Source of the DNA: Prorocentrum cordatum
Taxonomy: Eukaryota; Sar; Dinophyceae; Prorocentrales; Prorocentraceae
Length of the DNA stretch: 25,000 nt
Reading direction: 5' to 3'
NCBI GenBank assembly: GCA_963575745.1
Contig: CAUYUJ010014614.1
Location: 236,598-261,597 of the forward strand
The first letter of the stretch is position 1; each line of letters opens with the position of its first letter. The notes beneath the pieces are model-generated. The model did not search any database. It was not told where the DNA came from and saw only the letters and a list, made by a program, of their open reading frames with translations. Positions 15,870 to 23,639 of this stretch are shown piece by piece. The position numbers and the translations under genes were made by a program.

Positions 15870-16640
15870 CGCAGCACCCAACAAAGCCTTCCTGGGAGCG
15901 CCCAGGATACCTGGGAAGCGCCTGGGAGCGCATCGGAACGCCTGGGAGCGCCCGGGAGCTCCGGGGATCGCTCGGGAGCGCCAGGGGGCGCCTGGGAGCG
16001 CCTGGGAACGCCTGGGAGCGCCTGGAATCGCTTGGGAAGGCTTGCGGGCCCCTGGGACCACCAGGGAGCCTGGGCGCGCCCGGGGGGCGCTTGGGCGCGC
16101 CAGGGAACGCCTGGGAGCGCCGGGAGCGCTTGGGAGCGCCTGCGAGCGCTTGGGAGCGCAGAGGAGCACTTGGGAGCGCCTGGGAGCGCCTGAGAGCGCC
16201 TGAGACGATTGGGAGCGCCTGGGAGACCTGGGAGAGCCCGGGAGCGCCCGAGTCCGCCGAGCTCATTTTACGAGCGCGCGCCTCTGCGGGCGAACTCTGC
16301 GAGGAACGTTTTCACGCCGACGCCAGGACAACAAACCCTGGGCCTAAGGCTCCATTGCTCGCGCGGTTCGCTCTTGTCTGGCGCCGATGGATGCTGCCCG
16401 GGGGCGCCCGGGAGCGACTGGGAGCGCCCAGTAGCGCTTGGGGGCGCCTAGGAGCGCCTAGGAAGCGCTCGCGGGCGCTCGGGGGCGCCCGGAAGCGGGG
16501 AGACACTCGGGGGCGCCAGGGGGCGGTTGGGGGCACCTGGGAGCCCCTTGAGCGCGCCGCAGAACGCCCGGGAACGCCCGGCAGCGCCTGAGAGCGCCAG
16601 GGAGCGCTTGAAAGCGCTCAAGCGCGCCTGGAAGCGCGAG
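15870..16640. repeat. 10-bp minisatellite GCGCCTGGGA, split by unique DNA
   Basis: GAGCGCCTGG and GGAGCGCTTG units run 15885-16250 and 16395-16640. The gap 16260-16390 is unique DNA. Both strands are open for long distances: plus 15797-16591 (264 codons) and minus 15751-16266 (171 codons), with ten-residue peptide periods such as RRSQALPGAP on minus. This is expected from a stop-free 10-bp unit and is not by itself evidence for a gene. Confidence 0.9.
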
Positions 16641-16930
16641 GGGGGCGCCCGGCTCGCCTCGGACCCCAGAGAATGGAAAGGAGAGGGGGCAGCTTCGAAG
16701 CACCCCCCCACAAACCTGCCCAGCACCAAAAAAGGAAGGAGGGCGGGGGGGGGGCTTCTGAAGCCCCCCCCCCTCGGCAAAGGGGCGCCCAAGCTTGCCT
16801 CGGGCGCCGGAGAAACAAGGGGGGGTGGCTTCGAAGCACCCCCCAGTGCCCAACGCCGAAAAGGGACGGGGGGGGCGCTTCTGAAGCCGCCCCCTCCCGT
16901 TCAGCAATGAAGGGAAGGAGGGCAGCTCGA
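16640..16930. repeat. ~143-bp tandem pair with GCTTCGAAGC and CTTCTGAAG palindromes
   Basis: Unit 1 starts GGGGCGCCCGGCTCGCCTCG (16640) and unit 2 starts GGGGCGCCCAAGCTTGCCTC (16783). Each carries GGCTTCGAAGCACCCCCC (GCAGCTTCGAAGC in unit 1), then GGGGGGCTTCTGAAGCC with C runs. The palindromic cores flanked by C and G runs can form two hairpins per unit. Confidence 0.85.
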
Positions 16931-16969
16931 GGCCCCCCTCTCGCCCCGCCGTCGCCGCGCGCGCTGTCC

Positions 16970-17177
16970 TAGAATGGGCCAGACCAGACCAGGCTAGACC
17001 GGGTCGGGTCGACGGCAAAGTAGAGGCGGGCACAACAGCAAAGAGCAAAACATAATATACTAGAACAGAATAGATAGGGCATAGTGATTAATACAAAGTA
17101 TGAGGTATAGAGTATAGACTATTGAAAATAGAGCATGGAATATGGGGATACAAAATACTAGCGCGGCAAACGGGCGA
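16970..17177. other. AT-richer unique spacer
   Basis: Begins with CCAGACCAGACCAGG repeats near 16979, then AT-rich sequence without a gene or a clear repeat. Confidence 0.6.
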
Positions 17178-17510
17178 GATCCCAGATGCCCCAGAAACCC
17201 GCCCACCCAACCCCCGCGCCGCCCCCGCGGCGACCAGGGAAGGACCGGGAACAGGGAACCCGCCGAGCCCCGGGGTCGGTGGAGGACACCGTTGGGCAAA
17301 GCCTACACGTGAATGCAATGCTGCAAAGTCACTCAGACGTTCCTCTCATTTTCAAGCAAACTGCGACATGGCCAATCCAACGCCGTGATCTTCATCCTGC
17401 AATGCGCGACGCACTGCACAGATTCCACTCTCATCATCTTCCGTGCTGAAAGATATCACGATGAACTCGAGGCCTCGCCGCGCATGAGAAAATCCCATAA
17501 CGCCCCCTTC
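17178..17510. repeat. Long direct repeat, copy 1
   Basis: It matches 17640-17915 in the same order: ATGCCCCAGA, CCCGCGCCGC, CAGGGAACAGGG, CCGCCGAGCC, GTCGGTGGAGGACACCG, CTACACGTGAATGCAA, TTCAAGCAAACTGCGA, TTCATCCTGCAATGCG, then GGCCTCGCCGCGCATGAG. Copy 1 has about 60 bp (17425-17468) that copy 2 lacks. The reading frame is not conserved between copies, so a non-coding repeat is more likely than a gene. Confidence 0.85.
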
Positions 17511-17639
17511 AAGGACGGGGGGGGCGGGCCCGAAAAGGCTATGAGGTGACGCGCGCGGCAGAAGCTCATTGAATTGAACGCTATACATTAAGACCCGTTC
17601 GTCGAAACTCTCACTTGATCATAATGCACTAAACGACAG

Positions 17640-17915
17640 ACTTCCAAAATGCCCCAGACACCCACCCGCCCAACGCCCGCGCCGCTCCCGCGGCGGCGAG
17701 CGGGCGGACAGGGAACAGGGGCCCCGCCGAGCCTCGGTGTCGGCGGAGGCCACCGCCGGGCAGAGTCTACACGTGGATTCAACGCTGCAACGTCACTCAA
17801 GCATGCTTCACGTCCAAGCAAATTGCGATCTGACCAAAGCCATGATCTTTATCCTGCAGCGCGTGACGCGCTGCACTCGTGGCCTCGCCACGCATGAGGA
17901 ATTCCCACAACGCAT
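17640..17915. repeat. Long direct repeat, copy 2
   Basis: Second copy of the unit at 17178-17510, offset about 464 bp. Counterpart words include GTCGGCGGAGGCCACCG, CTACACGTGGATTCAA, TCCAAGCAAATTGCGA, TTTATCCTGCAGCGCG and GGCCTCGCCACGCATGAG. The two copies are roughly 75-80% alike by eye. Confidence 0.85.
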
Positions 17916-18187
17916 GAATAACCGCATGGGGCTCTAAATATGTCACCCCCCGCTTGCGGAACACATCCCCGCACTGCCCATGGCTTTGTCAATTGATCAG
18001 AGCCGACGCCCGCCAGCGCACAGGGGCCAGTCAATGCGGGAAGAAATCCAACGGCCGAAGCAGAACCACCAGGGTGGGCGAACTCCTCGGACAAGCAAAA
18101 CCTCCTTGGCTGACACTGGCTGGCGCAAGACACTCGCATCCCTCCATTACCGATGAGACCCTTCACGCAAGTGGTGATGCGCTCCAG

Positions 18188-19094
18188 TTATGAGCCAGGG
18201 TCCGAACCTATCAAGTCCCACAAAAGATTGGCCCACTGCAGTTCAAGTTCAAGACGTGCAGGGCAATGACGAATGGCCAGAATCTCCGGCTCTGCTAGTA
18301 ACAACCCCCCATCCCAGATAAAGAAACTCTTCGTCAAATTCAATCGGGCAGCGACTATGGCCGACGCCGGCGCTCTCGCCGAAATCCCACGCATGGCATT
18401 CCACGGCTCGTCTGCCACCTCCGAAGAGACCCCCGACAGCCCGCGCTCCAGCTCAGCCATCAGATCAGGGCTGGAGCGCGCGCCGACGTCGGCGACGAAA
18501 CGCCGCCTGCGACGTTCATGCGGCACCCCAGCAGGTCGATACCCGCCCGCGCATCATCCACCAAACGTAGCTGAATTGCGCGCAACTGACAAGACCGCTC
18601 CTCTGATGGCCACCAACGCCACCGCTCCTCCTGCCCCCGCCACGTCCTCCACCAGATTGGCCGCAGCGTCGGCGCCCCTGGTGATTTTTGGCAACGAGCT
18701 CGCAAGAAAGATGACCAAGAACGCGGCTAGGACGATGAGCGGGCAGAAACAGGGACCCAGGCCAGGCCCCCCCATCTCTACAAAAGTTTGCGATCACCTT
18801 GAACCTGCCGCCTCTGGCCACTCTGGTAGCTGGAGTCATCGCCTGCGGTGCGACGCGCGCCCCGCCCGGGATGACCTGGCCCGCTGCCTCCGCAGGGACT
18901 GCCGACAGCGCGATCGGCGGCGGCGGCGTGCCCGGAGACGTTGCCGACGGCGGGGTGGACAGCATAATTGGTCCAGAAGGCGCAGCTGCTCTGGGCGCCG
19001 GCGACTGGAGCTGCACCCAACTCACTGGAGTACCTGGCGTCTCCGGCACAGGCGGCGCACTTGAAATCGCGTCGGTCATGGCAGCAGGCCACAT
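18188..19094 (-). pseudogene. Decayed gene: Pro-rich N-terminus, one membrane segment, unknown C-terminus
   Basis: The minus frame starts MTDAISSAPPVPETPGTPVS at about 19079 (an in-frame Met lies five codons earlier) and stays Pro/Ala-rich to about 18780. At a run of seven G (18765-18771 region) the sensible reading shifts frame to GPCFCPLIVLAAFLVIFLAS, a clear hydrophobic segment, then TRGADAAANLVEDVAGAGGA. A second shift near 18600 gives LRLVDDARAGIDLLGCRMNV. A third near 18530 gives FVADVGARSSPDLMAELERG and on to NLTKSFFIWDGGLLL, with a stop at 18188-18190. Three shifts in 900 bp point to a pseudogene, although introns could explain one. I do not recognise the family. A spliced-leader-like 12-mer lies about 100 bp upstream. 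Confidence 0.4.
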
Positions 19095-19113
19095 TCACTG
19101 ACCTGAGGCCTTG

Positions 19114-19400
19114 TCAATGACCACCCCCTTGGGCGCCATGCTGTGGAACCGAGCTGACGCCGAAGACCGAGCCTGGATAGCACTGGATCCAACCCCTCTT
19201 GAGCCAAAACAAATGACGCGAAGAGCCCTTCGTGTTAACCTGCGTCAATATATGGCTGGTCCCAACGATGTCCAAATAGATTCTCAAACTTGCATCGGAG
19301 ACCCATCTTCCGCCCCCCCGGACCTCCTCGGCCCGCATGGCACTGAAGTTCGATGCCGAAGCTCACGCGAGGGTGACCTCTGGAGGGCAGATGAACCAAG
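19114..19400 (-). pseudogene. Tyrosine recombinase C-terminal box (degenerate)
   Basis: The frame ending 19338-19114 reads MRAEEVRGGGRWVSDASLRI then Y, with Trp at 19303-19305 and Tyr at 19276-19278. Just upstream, one frame away, is ELRHRTS (Leu-Arg-His at 19353-19361). The pattern LRH-xxxS, about 18 residues, GRW-x-SD-x-SLR-x-Y is the box II form seen in dinoflagellate and DIRS recombinases, with Trp standing in for the second His and Tyr as nucleophile. A TGA in the main frame and a frameshift separate the halves. The N-terminal half with box I is not found. Confidence 0.45.
19198..19209 (-). other. Possible relic of the dinoflagellate spliced leader
   Basis: The minus strand reads TTTTGGCTCAAG, identical to the last 12 of the 22 nt of the dinoflagellate spliced leader. 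The ten bases upstream do not match. In dinoflagellate genomes such truncated leaders mark mRNAs that were copied back into DNA. The next Met codon downstream on this strand opens MAPKGVVIDKASGQ. Chance occurrence of one 12-mer on either strand of 25 kb is roughly 0.003, but the match is short. Confidence 0.4.
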
Positions 19401-19689
19401 GAGCTTGCCTGGACTCTTTCCGAGCGGAGTTGCGTTCTCCCGTTCGGCATCGCTGCTCGACCCGCAACAACTGATCCCTCATTCGTTGGAAAAAGAACTC
19501 AACTGAACACACGACGTCGATGCTCGTTGCTGGCGTGAAACTCACGCAGATCATTTACTGATCTCAACCAAATGATCGCCCCGCTGGTCTGGGCCACTGG
19601 GACGCCGGTAGTTCTCGAAAGTCTTCGCGGCAAGTCTGGCAGCTCGGCCAGGGCCCAGCCGACGCGGCCCCGCCCGACTCCAGCCGCTT

Positions 19690-20500
19690 CCTTCTGGACA
19701 ACGCTTATGCTGCTTGATGCGCGGCGCCCACCCATGGCGAGCGCAGCTCGACGCCCATTGCCACCGAGAGCGCATTGATCTTCCTCGGCTGGAAATTCGA
19801 ATGAAGGGCCTACCTTTAGCCACCGCTGCTGCCAGTGGCTCGCTATCCCCCGCGCTGCACACGGCGTGGCCGCGGACGCCCGACAGGAGAGACACGCCCC
19901 GGCGCAGCCTGGCCGCAGCGCGCCCATCTCCCGAGATGATATGATCAGGCCTCCCCCATCGACCTGAATCAAATTCCGCACGCGCGCCCTGCGGGATCTG
20001 CAGCAGCTCGAGAGGCACGCGACGAAGGGGCACGGCCCCGAAGTTCACGACCAGCTCGGTTGGGATGCACCGCTGACCCATCCAACCGAGAATCAGCATG
20101 GCCAAGTCGAACACCTGCCTCGATGACTGCCTCCGCCTCCCGGACCGTCGCGTCGACACCTGCCACTCCGCATCCTCCGCGGCCATCACGACCCCCCCCC
20201 CCCCCCGCGTCCGAGGCGAAGAGCACCGGGGCCGCAGGCAAGTCCAGCGAGCACGTCGCGAGCGAGACCACGTCTCTCATGGCGCGGACCACCCTCAGAC
20301 TGACGCCCGCAATCGGGCCGCCGTTCCTCGATTCTTCTCCAACGGGCCAAAGGTCGCGGCAGGGGTGGACATGAGCTCGCGGCGCGCCAAGGCACACCAT
20401 AGCCAGACGCCCGCAAGCGCCCGCAGCAGCTCCACATCCACCCACGGCACTTCCAGGACCCACGCAAGCACCGCCCCCAGGAAACTGGCCCTTGCCACCC
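19690..20500 (-). pseudogene. RT connection and RNase H domain of DIRS-like element
   Basis: The connection segment (frame 20295-20498) reads FLGAVLAWVLEVPWVDVELL and ARRELMSTPAATFGPLEKNR. After a frameshift near 20300 come MRDVVSLATCSLDLPAAPVL and FASDA, with the first catalytic Asp at 20209-20211. A run of 15 G then breaks the frame (20192-20206). Next are HIIS with an overlapping SREMGAL (Glu at 19928-19930), GDSEPLAAAVAKGR (Asp at 19845-19847), and VELRSPWVGAAHQAA-stop-ALSRRK. There the expected Asp of the closing QxADALSR motif is a TAA at 19705-19707. All four RNase H landmarks appear in the right order and spacing, though frames change at least three times. Clearly inactive. Confidence 0.6.
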
Positions 20501-20649
20501 GCCAGCTTCAGCCGAGGAGGGAAGCTCTGCGGCTCCAAGCCCGCGATCTTGACCCCCTCGGAAATACCCTCGCGCCCCGTCACCGCGCAACCCGTCTGGG
20601 CCCAACCGCCCGCCACACGGCTCATCATCTTCACGTTCTCCTCCCGCAC

Positions 20650-21830
20650 GGGACCGCGTCTCTCTGGAGCTGCCGAGCACTACGCGGCATCCACGCGCGC
20701 GAAGATCGCGCTGACTCCCGGCCCCATGCGCGCAGCACCTCCCTTGCAGCGCTGCCCATTACCACGAAGACGCGAAGAGCCCGTCTTCTCGCCCCCCACG
20801 CCCCACTACGAGCGCATCGGTCGCTCGCGCCTGGTCCGCGACCGCCCCCCGGGACCCCCCCCCCGCATCAGGAAGTCGGCGAGCCGACCTGGCCACGCTC
20901 AGCGAGATCGCGCGGCGAAGTTCTCGGGGGCAAGCCTTGAGGCCCCTCGACATGGAGATCCCCCGCTCGTTCCCCCCGCGCCCTCGCAAGCGCTCGCGCG
21001 CCGCCAAGTTGGCAGCCAGCGAAATCGGCTTCTCAGACGGGCCCCCACGCGCGCACTGATCCAGCATCACCAGCTCCAGCCCGCGCGCCCCCAGCACGCC
21101 CTCGACCGCGACCGGGCCCCCGACGCCGGGCGCGGGCCCGACCTCCCGGTCGGACGGGCGATCGCTCAAGTAGCCGCCCCCGCGCCGCTCGACGAGGTCG
21201 CGCAGCGCCAGGGAGTTGAACGGCAGCGCGTTGGCCCCCGCCACTAGCTCAGCAACCGCCATGTCTGGCCGGCCGGGGGGGGGGGGCCTCGGAAACGAAG
21301 GGGCCGGGGCCCTCTGGGCCGAAAACGGGCTGAAACAAGATATCCCCCGCGCCATCCTCGATCACGCCCTACAGCGTAGCAATCGGGGGCGGGCCCGCCA
21401 GGCCCCGGCGGCGATCGCAAGCCAGATCGACACCAAGTAAGAAAGAATAACTCCGCACACATCAGCAAACTCCTCAACATAACGCTGGATATCCAGCCTT
21501 CTCCAGCCCCCAGCAAAAGCACGAAGGGCCGCGAAAACTCCGCGACGCCCTCTCGTCGGGAAGCGCACCTTCTCGCGGAACTCCTCCGGCGACAGCCCCG
21601 CATCTTCTCGCATCTCCAACTCGGCCATGGCCTTTGCTGAAATCCACTCCACATCCTCCACGATTGCCTCCTCGGGAACGCCCAGCCCCTCGCGCCGCGG
21701 GCCTGCGACGCTCGACGCCTCCACCAAGCGCCGAGGACCTCGCCTGGGAGGGCGAAGTATATCCAGCAAGGCGCCCCGCTGGAAAAATGCAAGAATGCGC
21801 GTGCCACATCCACGCGGATCTGCACTTTTC
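20650..21830 (-). pseudogene. Minus-strand protein-like segments, probably RT region of the element
   Basis: Frame 21355-20759 (198 codons) reads DMAVAELVAGANALPFNSLA, LRDLVERRGGGYLS, LVMLDQC and SLAANLAARERLRGRGGNER. Frame 21800-21362 reads EEAIVEDVEWISAKAMAELE and YVEEFADVCGVILSYLVSIW. A plus-strand run of 12 G (21275-21286) separates them. Position upstream of RNase H suggests reverse transcriptase, but I could not find a convincing palm motif (YxDD-like or PMGxS with context), so this is inference from order. Confidence 0.25.
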
Positions 21831-22500
21831 AAACTGCCCGCGCGGGCAGGCTTTCCACGGCGGGGCGAGGTAGGACGAACGTGAAACACGCTGCACTGCG
21901 CGCGGGATCCCACAGATACGTCGGGAAAAGCAGCGGGGCACGGCACCCCGCGCGAAGCGGCTCTGAAAAGACGGGCGCGAGCCCTGACCGAGCGGGCCGG
22001 AAAGCCGCCTTCAAAATATCCACCAATGAGGCGCGAAACCTGCCCCGGCGGATTGGCGCATATACGCCAGCCAAATGTTGCAAGGAAAACGCGCCAGCAA
22101 AAAATACACCAATCGAAAACGCATTGGACATATCCGCCTGTCCCCCAAAAACTCCAGGATCGACAGAGACTTTCGCCTGGGTGGGGGGGGCAGGACCGCG
22201 GGCACCAACGCTGATACTAGCAGGGAAACAACTTGCGAGAATCGGAGAGGAGGGGGGAGGGCGACGACAGCGTCGCAGAAACACTCTGCACCAACGTCGC
22301 GACCGTGGAACAGCATGCCACACTGCATGCCTGGGCTGCAACTCGGCGCCCCCTGTAAGCCCCCAAAAATCACAATGGCCAGCCGAATGCATCACCTTAT
22401 ATATTGCGTACTCCGATCGCCGGGGCCCCACCCGCGGCCCCCAGGTCGACGCCCACCAGGATGCGCCCCGCACGCGACAAGCCCATGGGCAGCCGCGCAT
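21829..22500 (-). pseudogene. Open minus-strand frame, unidentified
   Basis: A 223-codon frame whose second half reads coherently: FGGQADMSNAFSIGVFFAGA, LQHLAGVYAPIRRGRFRASL, VDILKAAFRPARSG and LLFPTYLWDPARSAACFTFV. The xDMSNAFxxG word resembles reverse-transcriptase motif A only loosely. An overlapping frame (22373-22011) is also open. Probably part of the same decayed element or gene; no firm call. Confidence 0.22.
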
Positions 22501-22785
22501 GGCATGGGCACGCCAGGCCCCACTCCTGAAGCTCGACTCTCAGCGCAGGCCCTAGCAGCCCCCGGACCAGGATGGCGGGGATAGCTGGGGCAGCCATCCA
22601 GGGCCACATCCACTCTGGCAGGGTAACCGACGAGCGCGCGTTGCTCTCATCACAGCTGGCTACATGTAGCTCCAACCCTCGAGTGCGCATTTCAGTCAGC
22701 GCCCCGCCTCCCCCCAGCCCGCGGCCTGCCCGATGCCGAACGTCACTCCATGGGAAGTCAGCGGGTGTAGCCATGATGGGCTTCC

Positions 22786-23632
22786 TCAGCTCAAACCGCC
22801 CATCTCCAATGCAGCTGAGACCCCATTGATGGTCTCGGCCCCCCGCGCGAAGGCCCCCAGGCACGCCGGGGCGCCCCCGCGAAGGAGTCGCTCGATCCAC
22901 TGCTCCATCCAGCCCCCGAAGAAGCCGAACTGCCTCTCCAGTTCCTCCGCCTGAACCCGGGACCCCTCTGCAAGGTCGATGACGCCCCCCCCCCCCCCCG
23001 CCCCGGCTGTAGCGCCCCGCCTCCTCGGGCGGCAAAGCCTCCCAGAGCGGCGCCCCCCCGGTCGTCGTCACGTCGCCCACTCGGTCCGCCACGAAGTCTG
23101 AGTGGACGTCCTCCTGCGCACCCCTGTAGTTTATCTGGCCCAACTTCAAAAGCTCGCGCGTCGCCTGTGCCCCTGTCGCTCGGACCAGCCAGCGAACGTA
23201 GATCTGGCCCTTGGCCCTCGCGATCGCGAGCCTCTGGACCTGCCCGACAGCAGACGCATCCGTCGCGCGGTCGCTGAACTCACGCTGCCTCAATGAAATT
23301 TGCTTCATGGTGCCCACGCACATGGCGCTCAGGATAATGAGCACGTCGTCGGCCGTCCGACTCACCCCGCACTGCCGACGCGAACGTCGCCCACTCGTGC
23401 CAGACTGCGTGGACGCCCGACCTGGTCGAGGCAATGGCGCCACTGGCAGGGCTGCCTCGTCGGCGCCAAGAGCGGCGGCAACTCCCGAGAGCGGGGGGAA
23501 CGTCGAAGGTGATCCTACCACCGTCTCGCCACTGTGACCCTCACACTCGGCTACCCATCTCCCTCCTAGATGCTTATTCCTCTGCCGCTGCACGGGCCGA
23601 GCGCCAGGCAGCCCCCCCTCCGCGGCTCCCAT
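22786..23632 (-). pseudogene. Unidentified protein segment with a 15-G frameshift
   Basis: Frame 23632-23000 reads SRTADDVLIILSAMCVGTMK, QISLRQREFSDRATDASAVG, KGQIYVRWLVRATGAQATRE, VHSDFVADRVGDVTTTGGAP and LWEALPPEEAGRY. It then enters a run of 15 G (22985-22999). A one-base change there would continue into VIDLAEGSRVQAEELERQFG, FFGGWMEQWIERLLRGGAPA and ETINGVSAALEMGGLS, closing at a TGA at 22786-22788. That second part is present in the DNA but out of frame. Downstream, 22785-22397 in the first frame is also protein-like. I know no family; position before the RT/RNase H remnant suggests a gag-like or N-terminal part. Confidence 0.35.
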
Positions 23633-23639
23633 GGAGGGG

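Larger units (their letters stand above)
19110..20660 (-). mobile_element. DIRS-like retrotransposon remnant: RNase H then tyrosine recombinase
   Basis: In minus-strand order the remnant shows an end-of-RT stretch (KIAGLEPQSFPPRLKLAGGK), a connection segment (VDVELLRALAGVWLWCALAR), RNase H acidic motifs, and a tyrosine-recombinase box II. That order (RT, RNase H, recombinase) is specific to DIRS-like elements; LTR and LINE elements use a DDE integrase or an endonuclease. The pieces lie in all three frames. Only about 330 bp separate the RNase H end from box II, too little for a whole recombinase, so an internal deletion is likely. Element ends are not visible. Confidence 0.5.

Noticed and set aside
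21700-21830. Copia-type reverse transcriptase suggested by DVARAFLHFSSGAPCWIYFA (minus)
   Set aside because: The resemblance to the DVxxAFLH motif is short, the following residues do not fit, and a different frame reads better through the same DNA.
22440-22520. RT motif from LPMGLS on the minus strand
   Set aside because: The surrounding residues do not match a palm domain, and no catalytic YxDD-like motif follows.
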